42,232 bases of DNA from Bacteroidia bacterium (lineage in GTDB: Bacteria; Bacteroidota; Bacteroidia; DATLTG01), in NCBI GenBank assembly GCA_039924845.1, contig JBDTAC010000048.1:1-42232 (forward strand), in the 5' to 3' direction. The position numbers and the translations under genes were made by a program. Below, piece by piece: positions 33,104 to 39,395 of the stretch; the stretch's first letter is position 1, and each line of letters begins with the position of its first letter. The notes beneath the pieces are model-generated. The model searched no databases. It was not told the origin of the DNA and was given only the letters and a program-made list of their open reading frames with translations.

Positions 33104-33111
33104 TACTTTTG
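33104..33111 (+). promoter_or_regulatory. TAnnTTTG element after the terminator
   Basis: TACTTTTG immediately follows the terminator T-run and lies 17 bases before the ATG at 33129. Confidence 0.5.
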
Positions 33112-33128
33112 ATAAAATTTTATAAAAA

Positions 33129-34085
33129 ATGAATCGTAAAAAAATATTTTTTTCAGGACTTGCTTTTAGCGTATTTATTTTTATTTGCGGTAATTCTAGC
33201 GCTTTTTCACATCCATCCAATCGGAATCATTTATATTCTTCTTTCTATTTTCCAACACCTAAAGACACTACTTCAGCGGCGGCGGATACTGCCGACAATG
33301 ACATCAAATACCGTGAATTTATTTTTCAAAATGAATACGGCACAAACAGCGTTGTAAAAGGAAGAATCAACGGTAAATTACCTTATTCTGAACCTGGATT
33401 TACATACAATGCTTTGTCTGGTTTTAACTGCGGATTCACAATTACCCGACTATTGGGAAAGTATAATATTTGGGATGAAAAAGATTTAACTGCCGGTTGG
33501 GATTTTGATTTTACAGATAGCTGGGATGGCTCCATCGCTTATGCGCATCAATTTTATAATTCTCAAACGCCAAAATTAAATTCGGTTTTAGACAATTCGA
33601 TTATCGGCGAAACAGGTTACGATTTTAATATAATTTATACTTCCATCACCGCAGAATCTGATTTTGGAAGTATAAAATCGAAAGCTAAAAAAAAGAATAA
33701 TTCACTTAGCGATTTTTCTCTAATCTACGCTATTTCTCATCTATTTGAAATAGATCACCTTTTTCGGAAAAAGAAAAAAGATGAATTAGACATTGAACCA
33801 AAAATAAGCTGGGAAGGCGGAACGCAAAATTCTTACGATCAATATTTTAAAAAGAAAGCCGAAAATACACAAGGATATACATATAATCCCGTAAAATCTC
33901 CCACTGCTTTTAGTACCTTAAATTATGAATTCTCATTGCCGATAACATATACTATCGGACATTTTTCCATTGTGCCTGAATGGGATTATTACCTTCCTCA
34001 AAATGTTATTTCTGCAGATGTTTCATCCAAACCATACGGAATTGGCATACTCACGCTAAGTTATACTTTTAGAAAGCCGAAGTAA
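33129..34085 (+). CDS. Secreted hypothetical protein, probable beta-barrel
   Basis: 318 residues. Signal peptide (KKIFFSGLAFSVFIFICGNSSA), then an Asp/Asn/Tyr/Ser-rich sequence with alternating hydrophobic residues (AGWDFDFTDSWDGSIAYAHQF, YEFSLPITYTIGHFSIVPEW), ending GILTLSYTFRKPK. Paired aromatic strands and a C-terminal aromatic strand are typical of outer-membrane barrels, so an outer-membrane location is likely. A Lys-rich central patch (KSKAKKKNNS, RKKKKDELD) is probably a periplasmic loop. I recognise no family. Confidence 0.7.
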   Translation: MNRKKIFFSGLAFSVFIFICGNSSAFSHPSNRNHLYSSFYFPTPKDTTSAAADTADNDIKYREFIFQNEYGTNSVVKGRINGKLPYSEPGFTYNALSGFNCGFTITRLLGKYNIWDEKDLTAGWDFDFTDSWDGSIAYAHQFYNSQTPKLNSVLDNSIIGETGYDFNIIYTSITAESDFGSIKSKAKKKNNSLSDFSLIYAISHLFEIDHLFRKKKKDELDIEPKISWEGGTQNSYDQYFKKKAENTQGYTYNPVKSPTAFSTLNYEFSLPITYTIGHFSIVPEWDYYLPQNVISADVSSKPYGIGILTLSYTFRKPK

Positions 34086-34104
34086 TTTGTTTTATGAAGT
34101 ACAG

Positions 34105-34126
34105 CTTCATAAAAATATTTTTTTGA
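34105..34126. repeat. Dispersed AT palindrome upstream of the tandem array
   Basis: CTTCATAAAAATATTTTTTT followed by GA. Confidence 0.55.
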
Positions 34127-34149
34127 CACAGTTCATTGTACAGACCCGT

Positions 34150-34380
34150 ACATGCTCCATCAAACAGTGTACATGCTCCATCACACGAGTAACATCTGCC
34201 ATCAAACAAATAACATCTGCCATCACACGAGTAACATGTGCCATCACACGAGTAACATCTGCCATCAAACAAATGACATGCTCCATCACACAGTGTACAT
34301 GCGTCATCACACTGTGTATATGCTTCATCACACGAGTAACATACGTCATCACACGGTGTACATGCTTCATCAAACAAATG
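34150..34380. repeat. 11 x 21-bp tandem array with variable tails
   Basis: Eleven units of exactly 21 bases, no spacers. Positions 9-13 (CATCA) and 15-16 (AC) are invariant; position 14 is A or C. Heads (5-8) are GCTC, CTGC, GTGC, GCGT, GCTT or ACGT. Tails (17-21) fall into three classes: A = AGTGT, TGTGT or GGTGT (units 1, 7, 8, 10); B = GAGTA (2, 4, 5, 9); C = AAATA or AAATG (3, 6, 11). The unit order is A B C B B C A A B A C. Confidence 0.95.
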
Positions 34381-34424
34381 ACGGCGGGCAAAACACTATA
34401 AACTTAAAACTTACAAACCTATAA
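34152..34424 (+). CDS. Possible His-rich heptapeptide-repeat protein
   Basis: A 90-residue ATG frame spanning the array: repeats of [Met/Ile]-x-His-[His/Gln]-Thr-[Val/Ser/Asn]-[Tyr/Asn/Asp], about eleven times, then GGQNTINLKLTNL. Several unit-to-unit changes are synonymous in this frame (CTC/CTT for Leu, ACA/ACG/ACT for Thr, TAC/TAT for Tyr), which mildly favours it over the other open frames. There is no clear ribosome-binding site or signal peptide, and at least three other frames are also open, so non-coding remains quite possible. Confidence 0.3.
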   Translation: MLHQTVYMLHHTSNICHQTNNICHHTSNMCHHTSNICHQTNDMLHHTVYMRHHTVYMLHHTSNIRHHTVYMLHQTNDGGQNTINLKLTNL

Positions 34425-34498
34425 CCCTTTTTTACTAAAAATAATTATCATTAGATTTGGAATATTAAATATGTGTTCTACATTTGATTCTGTGTAAG

Positions 34499-34621
34499 AT
34501 TTACAATCAAGGTTCTTACGCTATTACATTTAATAGTTCTAATTTAGCATCAGGAACCTATATTTGTACCATGACAACTAAGGATGATAAAAAAACAGTA
34601 GAAATTGTTAAAAGCAAATAA
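34499..34621 (+). pseudogene. Remnant of a T9SS sorting-domain C-terminus
   Basis: Forty in-frame codons read IYNQGSYAITFNSSNLASGTY, then ICTMTTKDDKKTVEIVKSK-stop. This matches the end of type-A sorting domains (strand, N-L-A-S-G-x-Y, basic tail). The frame closes upstream (TAA near 34468) with no start or cargo domain, so only the tail survives. It ends five bases before the next gene. Confidence 0.75.
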
Positions 34622-34625
34622 GGTG

Positions 34626-35252
34626 ATGAAAAAAATATTTTTCTTCTTTCTAAGTATTGCTTTGTTGGCAAGTTGCTCCATCAGCAAACGGAAATATCTG
34701 TCGGGTTATCACATTGATTGGAACACAAGAACTAAAAATATAGCTACTGTTCAGAGTGCTAAAAAATCAAAACCTGAAATACAGAAAAATATTTCTGAAA
34801 AAAACATTTTTGAATCTCAAAAAGCAATCACTAAAAAAAATAATTTGAGCATATCAACATCAAAAAACGAGAAAGTTGTTCCCAAAAATTTATCAATCGG
34901 AAAAGTGTTTTTCCCAAAATTAATGAAGCCTTTTAGTCTTTTTGGAGATACATTAAAATCAAATCAATCCCCAATAAACTCTGTACGCAAAAAAGAAGTT
35001 AAGAATCCTTGGTTAAGTCCTCTTTTTGGTGGATTATCATTGCTTTCATCTATATTGTTTCTATATTCTTTCGTAGCGGGAAACATTGGTGCAGCACTGC
35101 TGTTATTGATATTGACGATAATTTTATGTTTTATAACAATAAGAAAAACGAGCGAAATACGCCATAATTCCAATGGGAGATACAAAGGCTTGGCCATTTT
35201 GGCTATAATCTTAGTTTGCCTAAGTATTCTTCTTTTAGTATTAATATACTAA
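34626..35252 (+). CDS. Hypothetical lipoprotein with C-terminal membrane segments
   Basis: 208 residues from the ATG at 34626. A lipoprotein signal (FFFFLSIALLASC) is followed by a polar, Lys/Ser-rich region of about 110 residues without clear fold, then three hydrophobic segments near the C-terminus (LFGGLSLLSSILFLYSFVAG, ALLLLILTIILCFITI, LAILAIILVCLSILLLVLIY). The combination of a lipid anchor and terminal membrane helices is odd. I recognise no family beyond a general resemblance to small Bacteroidota membrane proteins with this tail. A terminator follows at 35275. Confidence 0.65.
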   Translation: MKKIFFFFLSIALLASCSISKRKYLSGYHIDWNTRTKNIATVQSAKKSKPEIQKNISEKNIFESQKAITKKNNLSISTSKNEKVVPKNLSIGKVFFPKLMKPFSLFGDTLKSNQSPINSVRKKEVKNPWLSPLFGGLSLLSSILFLYSFVAGNIGAALLLLILTIILCFITIRKTSEIRHNSNGRYKGLAILAIILVCLSILLLVLIY

Positions 35253-35274
35253 ATAATTGCATTATAGGCTTTTA

Positions 35275-35309
35275 CAACAGCTGAAATTTTAATTTTAGCT
35301 GTTGTTTTT
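35275..35309 (+). terminator. Terminator after the 34626 lipoprotein
   Basis: CAACAGCTGAAATT pairs with AATTTTAGCTGTTG (one G-U), then TTTTTC. Confidence 0.8.
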
Positions 35310-35356
35310 CCACTAATTCAGTCGGCTTTTGCAATAATTATTTATTTGTAATTTTT

Positions 35357-35455
35357 TATGTTTTACAAGCAGGTGCTACTTTTATGTTTGATGGAGAAAG
35401 AGCTCCAAAAAATAATTTTTATTTTTTTATCTTTGGGTTGAATTTAAGCAAATGA
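35357..35455 (+). pseudogene. Orphan gene tail, copy 1
   Basis: Reads YVLQAGATFMFDGERAPKNN and onward to a TGA at 35453-35455. About 64 bases match 37172-37235 with three substitutions and one indel. The indel inside the A-run removes the stop codon present in the other copy, so this one reads through the AT palindrome. Confidence 0.65.
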
Positions 35456-35665
35456 AAAAAATAAATTTTCTTTTCGCAATAATAATTTGCCAAACTGCTT
35501 TTGCACAAAAACAAAAAGCGGATAGTTCAAAATGGAAATAATTTGGGAGATACACAGGTATTGTTACTGAAAAAAGTAGAAGAACTTACTTTGTATATGA
35601 TACAGCAGAATAAAAAAATAGACGATTTACAAAAGCAAGTAAATGATTTAAAAGCAAGAAAATAA
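35452..35665 (+). pseudogene. Decayed secreted coiled-coil protein
   Basis: An intact signal peptide start (MKKINFLFAIIICQTAFAQK, then QKADSSKWK-stop) is followed, in another frame, by GNNLGDTQVLLLKKVEELTL, YMIQQNKKIDDLQKQVNDLK and ARK-stop (35663-35665). That tail, with N-L-G-D-T-Q-V and a coiled coil, is typical of the end of large Bacteroidota surface proteins. The middle is missing and the ends are out of frame, so this is a deletion remnant. Confidence 0.75.
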
Positions 35666-35675
35666 TTTCTGTACC

Positions 35676-36581
35676 ATGAAACCATTTAGATTTTATTTTT
35701 TATCTATTCTTTTTTTTCTGTCGTTGAATTCGTTTGGACAGCAAAAAATTAAATTCTTGCTCGTTCCTATGGCAAACGTTTTGCAACCCCTTCAATATCT
35801 TTCAATCGTAACTGAAAAGCATCCTCTAATTAACATTAATCATTTGAACGAAGCGCGTTTTTTTGCAAATAAAGAAGCTTTTGAAACATACATTTATAGT
35901 TTAGATTCACATGAAGCTATTCCTTCTATTGATTTCGATAAATTTAATTGCATCACAATTTGTGCTGAAACTAAGGTATCTACTAATCCAAAATGGATGG
36001 GTAGTTTTTCACGATTCAATCGTAAAATAATCTTTTTGAATTTCAGCAATAAAGGAACTTCAAATATGCATGCTGAATATTTCAGTTATATATTACTGCA
36101 AAAAGGAGATACACTACCTTCCAAAATTTATTATTCAATTAATTATACATATAATCAAAAAACGACACCTATAATTCACGACAAAAATCTTCCCGATTCA
36201 ACAGGCTCCTCGCATTCAGTTTCGGTTATAACAATACGAGCGACACATCCTACAGGACCTAATAACCAAGCTCTTATTTTTACCGATAAAAAGAGTTTTG
36301 AATCATATTTTAATAGCACACAACCAATACCTTTTATCGACTTCAGTCAATATAATTGTGTGGCGTTTTATTTCGGTGGTGATGCAGAATTGGGACTAAG
36401 GTGGACTGGTAAGATTTATACAAAAAACAATCACCCAATATTATTTTTGAGGAAATTCACAGCATCAAAGTCTGGCTTTAGTTCACAAATTTTAGGATAT
36501 TTTTTTAACTATTTATTGTTGCCAAAAGGAGATGCTATGCCTTCCGAAATTCATTATTTTGATTATGCTGTAAAAAAATGA
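35676..36581 (+). CDS. Secreted hypothetical protein with two internal repeats
   Basis: 301 residues. A signal peptide (FYFLSILFFLSLNSFGQ) precedes two homologous units of about 95 residues. Each has the order F-A/T-x-K-x-x-F-E-x-Y, then I-P-x-I-D-F-x-x-[FY]-N-C, then R/K-W-x-G, then I-x-F-L, then [FY]-x-[YN]-[YI]-LL-x-K-G-D-x-[LM]-P-S-[KE]-I-[YH]-Y. The N-terminal unit runs about residues 60-155 and the C-terminal one about 200-297. One Cys in each unit is conserved (FNCITI; YNCVAF). No known family is recognised. The gene stop overlaps the start of the next gene (ATGA at 36578). Confidence 0.75.
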   Translation: MKPFRFYFLSILFFLSLNSFGQQKIKFLLVPMANVLQPLQYLSIVTEKHPLININHLNEARFFANKEAFETYIYSLDSHEAIPSIDFDKFNCITICAETKVSTNPKWMGSFSRFNRKIIFLNFSNKGTSNMHAEYFSYILLQKGDTLPSKIYYSINYTYNQKTTPIIHDKNLPDSTGSSHSVSVITIRATHPTGPNNQALIFTDKKSFESYFNSTQPIPFIDFSQYNCVAFYFGGDAELGLRWTGKIYTKNNHPILFLRKFTASKSGFSSQILGYFFNYLLLPKGDAMPSEIHYFDYAVKK

Positions 36582-37095
36582 AAAACATGAAAAAAATATT
36601 CCTATTTATCTTCATTTGTCCCATTTTATTGGTTATGCGCAAGAAGATAAAGATGCGACTACTTCAAAATATCCAACTGATTGGACTGATATTGGTGTAG
36701 GAAATGCATCAACCGATTTTTTTAAAACGAAATCCAACGATGCTAATTTTGTGTTGGATTATAATCGCGCTATTGATAAAATGTATTTTGAGCTTGGCAT
36801 AAATGGTAATATTTTGACAACAACTCCTTATTTATCTACCATTAATTTAGATATTGGAGATAGATTATTTTCGAGATATTATTTACTTAGTGGCTTTGTC
36901 GGTCCAGCTTATATGTGGGGCGATAAAACAGATAGCGGAAACCACTTTTCTACTATTGGCATAAATACAACAATTCAGATTATTGGAAAACCACTGAAGG
37001 ATTTTGGAATAGGAATTGAGCTTTATTCCAATTGGAATTATATACAAAGCAATGTCGGATTTAGAGTTGTTATTAATATTTCAAGTGGTAAATAA
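36578..37095 (+). pseudogene. Secreted barrel-like protein, apparently frameshifted
   Basis: The ATG at 36578 (or 36587) gives MKKIFLFIFICPILLV, a signal peptide, but this frame soon closes. Another frame, open from about 36616, gives HFIGYAQEDKDATT and about 145 more residues with barrel-like strands (MYFELGINGNILTTTPYLST, YLLSGFVGPAYMWGD, GFRVVINISSGK). The natural join (signal peptide ending GYAQ) needs a one-base correction near the CCC at about 36619. It may be a real frameshift or a sequencing error. It overlaps the preceding gene by four bases. Confidence 0.7.
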
Positions 37096-37123
37096 AACGC
37101 AAATTTAACTTAAACTATTTTAG

Positions 37124-37231
37124 ATGAATCCTCATATTGCTTTTCATTTGGAAACTGCAATAGCCGGTCCTTATGTTTTGCAAGCAGGTGCTACTTTTAT
37201 GTTTGATGGAAAAAGAGCTTCAAAAAAATAA
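37124..37231 (+). pseudogene. Orphan gene tail, copy 2 (35 codons)
   Basis: ATG-initiated frame MNPHIAFHLETAIAGPYVLQ, then AGATFMFDGKRASKK-stop. The second half matches 35357-35420. The sequence looks like the last strands of a larger beta protein rather than a free-standing gene, and the stop codon lies inside an AT palindrome. Confidence 0.55.
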
Positions 37232-37239
37232 TTTTTCAA
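37219..37239. repeat. Dispersed AT palindrome overlapping a stop codon
   Basis: TTCAAAAAAATAATTTTTCA; the TAA at 37229-37231 ends the orphan tail. Confidence 0.65.
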
Positions 37240-37260
37240 ATATAAAAAAGAAGCTATCAA

Positions 37261-37686
37261 TTATCCTGCAAAAGGATTTCTCCTGAAAACAGAAACGTGT
37301 ATAAAACCAATACTAATGCCACCTAAAGCTTGTTCTGCCATTTGCCAAGTAATGTTGATGAGCACATTTACCCGCGTCATTCCTCCATTAAAAGAAACGC
37401 CTATAACTACGGACATAAAGTAAATAATGGCGCCACAAATAGCGCCTATTATCAAGCCTTTTAAACGTGGCTTTTTTGGAAATTTTTCCATCAAACGAGA
37501 TTCGTATACACTGTTTAATGCGAAACCAATTATCAGATAAACAAAGGAAGCAACAGCTAAAAAAATAGTTTTAGGATAAGGCGAATGAGATAAATCATTT
37601 AGCAGTACGCCGTGCCATAGGTAAAAAGCACTGAACATAACGACAGAGGAAACAATCCAAGCAGTAAAAAATTTTTTCGTAAACAT
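37261..37686 (-). CDS. Small multipass membrane protein
   Basis: 141 residues with four hydrophobic segments: FFTAWIVSSVVMFSAFYLW, IFLAVASFVYLIIGFALNSVY, LKGLIIGAICGAIIYFMSVV, and a last less hydrophobic one with EQALGGISIGFIHVSVF. The first begins with Phe/Lys and has a Trp-His pair (YLWHGVLLNDL). It resembles uncharacterised DUF1761-like membrane proteins in size, but I am not sure. It is oriented against its neighbours and has a TATCTTTG promoter element upstream. Confidence 0.75.
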   Translation of the reverse strand: MFTKKFFTAWIVSSVVMFSAFYLWHGVLLNDLSHSPYPKTIFLAVASFVYLIIGFALNSVYESRLMEKFPKKPRLKGLIIGAICGAIIYFMSVVIGVSFNGGMTRVNVLINITWQMAEQALGGISIGFIHVSVFRRNPFAG

Positions 37687-37717
37687 AAGTTTAAATTTTT
37701 CAACACATTTCCTGCAA

Positions 37718-37725
37718 CAAAGATA
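37718..37725 (-). promoter_or_regulatory. TAnnTTTG element for the small membrane protein
   Basis: Minus-strand TATCTTTG, 32 bases before the ATG at 37686. Confidence 0.55.
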
Positions 37726-37765
37726 CGAGATTTTTGGAAAAAAATTTTCCGAATGGCTATTTATG

Positions 37766-37773
37766 TATATTTG
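37766..37773 (+). promoter_or_regulatory. TAnnTTTG element for the 37788 gene
   Basis: TATATTTG, 15 bases before the ATG at 37788. Confidence 0.5.
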
Positions 37774-37787
37774 GAGAACAATAAAAG

Positions 37788-39395
37788 ATGAGGGTTTTCA
37801 GAAAAATATTTTTTTACACGGTACTTTTTGCTTGCTTTACTGCTTGCAATGGTGAATACGGAAAGCCTTCGTGGGATATGAACGTGGCAGCTCCGCTTGT
37901 AAAAACGTCGCTAAACATTAATAATTTAATGAGTGATACGCTATTGAAATCGAGTCCTACCGATAGTTCACTAACACTTGTTTACAATAATAATTTGTAC
38001 ACTTTTCAGGTAGATAGTTTATTGAATATTCCTGATACTACACTGGCGTATAGCTACCATCTTCCTTCTGGCAGTTATACTTTTTCTCCCGGACAATTAA
38101 TCGTGGATCAAACAAAAACAACAATGTATTCTTTGAGAGGTGCGCAATTAACCAACGCTACCATTCAATCTGGTGATGTAAAATTCGATATAAAAAGTTA
38201 CGTACCAGCACTTACAGATTATACATATTCGATTCCTTCCGCTACATTAAACGGAATTCCATTTAGCATCACCGTACAAGTGCCTGCGGCAACAAACTCA
38301 GCACCTGGAGTGTATAACGGCACGTATAGTTTGGCGGGTTATAAAATAGATTTGAAAGGTCCAAGCGAAAACACATTTAATACGCTTACTACTAATCTTC
38401 AAGCAAGTGTGGATAATTCCGTAGTAGGCGGCGTAACGGTGTATCCTGCTGACAGTCTTATTATTGATAATACTTTTGAGCAAATGATTCCTTCGTATGC
38501 ACGCGGATATTTCGGGCAACAAATATTTAATGTAGGTCCAGCAACTACGGCGGTTAATATTTTTAATCACATCAGTAACGGAAATATTCAATTGCAAAAT
38601 GCAAGCATGATCATTACTATTAACAATGGTTTCGGAATAGATGCCACCGCAGTTATTAATACGCTTTCTTCTGAGAATACACATTCTGGAAGCACCGTTT
38701 TATTAACGAATTCTGTTATCGGTTCTCCCATTAATATCAATCGCGCTACGGAAACCGGGAATCCATACAATCCTGTAAACACAAGCGTTTATACGGTTTC
38801 TATGGACAATACTAATTCGAACATTACGAGCCTGATTGGTAATTTACCGAATCAATTTGGATACGGAATTAAAATCACCACCAACCCACTTGGAAATGTT
38901 TCTGGCGGCAACGATTTTATGTATGCCGGACATACAATTTCTGCGAATCTCGACATTCAAGTTCCACTCGCGCTTGTCGCGAATAACTTAACATTAGAAG
39001 ATACCGTTACCACTAATTTTGCGCCCGCAAGCGGAAACAGTCATCTCAACAATGGCACATTTATTTTGTGGGCAAACAACGGATTTCCTTTCAGCGCGCA
39101 GGTTCAATTGTATTTGCTCAATCAAAACAATCAAATTACGGATTCGCTTTGCGCGAATAATTTTATTAATCCAGCGCCTGTAAATGCTTTGTATAAAGTA
39201 ATTGCGCCTTTGATAACGCAAGCCTCCATTCCTTTAACAAGTGCAAAATTGACCGAATTACAAAACACAAAAAAGATATTTATCAAAAGTGTTTTCAATA
39301 CATCTAATAAACCAACGTATATAAAATTATATAGCAATTATTCGTTGGATTTAAAACTAACTGGTAATTTTAATTATACTATTTCATTGCATTGA
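37788..39395 (+). CDS. Large beta-rich lipoprotein of unknown function
   Basis: 535 residues. A lipoprotein signal (FYTVLFACFTAC, Cys near residue 20) leads into a Ser/Thr/Asn-rich, strand-dominated sequence with no recognised catalytic motif. The opening after the Cys (GKPSWDMNVAAPLVKTSLNI) resembles a group of Bacteroidota envelope lipoproteins that precede DUF5723-type outer-membrane genes, as here. Its TGA overlaps the TTG start of the next gene (TTGA at 39392-39395), so the two products are coupled and may form an outer-membrane complex. That pairing is inference. Confidence 0.78.
   Translation: MRVFRKIFFYTVLFACFTACNGEYGKPSWDMNVAAPLVKTSLNINNLMSDTLLKSSPTDSSLTLVYNNNLYTFQVDSLLNIPDTTLAYSYHLPSGSYTFSPGQLIVDQTKTTMYSLRGAQLTNATIQSGDVKFDIKSYVPALTDYTYSIPSATLNGIPFSITVQVPAATNSAPGVYNGTYSLAGYKIDLKGPSENTFNTLTTNLQASVDNSVVGGVTVYPADSLIIDNTFEQMIPSYARGYFGQQIFNVGPATTAVNIFNHISNGNIQLQNASMIITINNGFGIDATAVINTLSSENTHSGSTVLLTNSVIGSPININRATETGNPYNPVNTSVYTVSMDNTNSNITSLIGNLPNQFGYGIKITTNPLGNVSGGNDFMYAGHTISANLDIQVPLALVANNLTLEDTVTTNFAPASGNSHLNNGTFILWANNGFPFSAQVQLYLLNQNNQITDSLCANNFINPAPVNALYKVIAPLITQASIPLTSAKLTELQNTKKIFIKSVFNTSNKPTYIKLYSNYSLDLKLTGNFNYTISLH

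Larger units (their letters stand above)
34086..34625. other. Accessory gap: palindrome, 21-bp array and a gene remnant
   Basis: 540 bases without an intact gene. From left to right: an AT palindrome (34105-34126), the 21-bp tandem array (34150-34380) with an open frame over it, and a T9SS-type C-terminal fragment (34499-34621). Confidence 0.75.
35253..35675. other. Gap containing a terminator and two gene remnants
   Basis: 423 bases. A terminator (35275-35309), an orphan C-terminal fragment (35357-35455) that is duplicated at 37172, and a decayed signal-peptide gene (35452-35665). Confidence 0.7.

Noticed and set aside
34150-34380. CRISPR-like array
   Set aside because: The 21-bp units abut without spacers, the variable parts fall into a few recurring classes, and no cas gene is present in the window.
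34150-34380. Plasmid iteron origin
   Set aside because: Iteron-like period and number, but no replication-initiator gene lies nearby, units vary more than iterons usually do, and flanking genes such as ffh and kdsA are chromosomal. Kept only as an alternative.
34069-34391. Minus-strand Cys/Asp-Gly or Val/Met repeat proteins across the 21-bp array
   Set aside because: Open frames are a by-product of the 3n repeat length. The changes between units are less conservative in these frames than in the plus-strand His frame, and no start context is seen.
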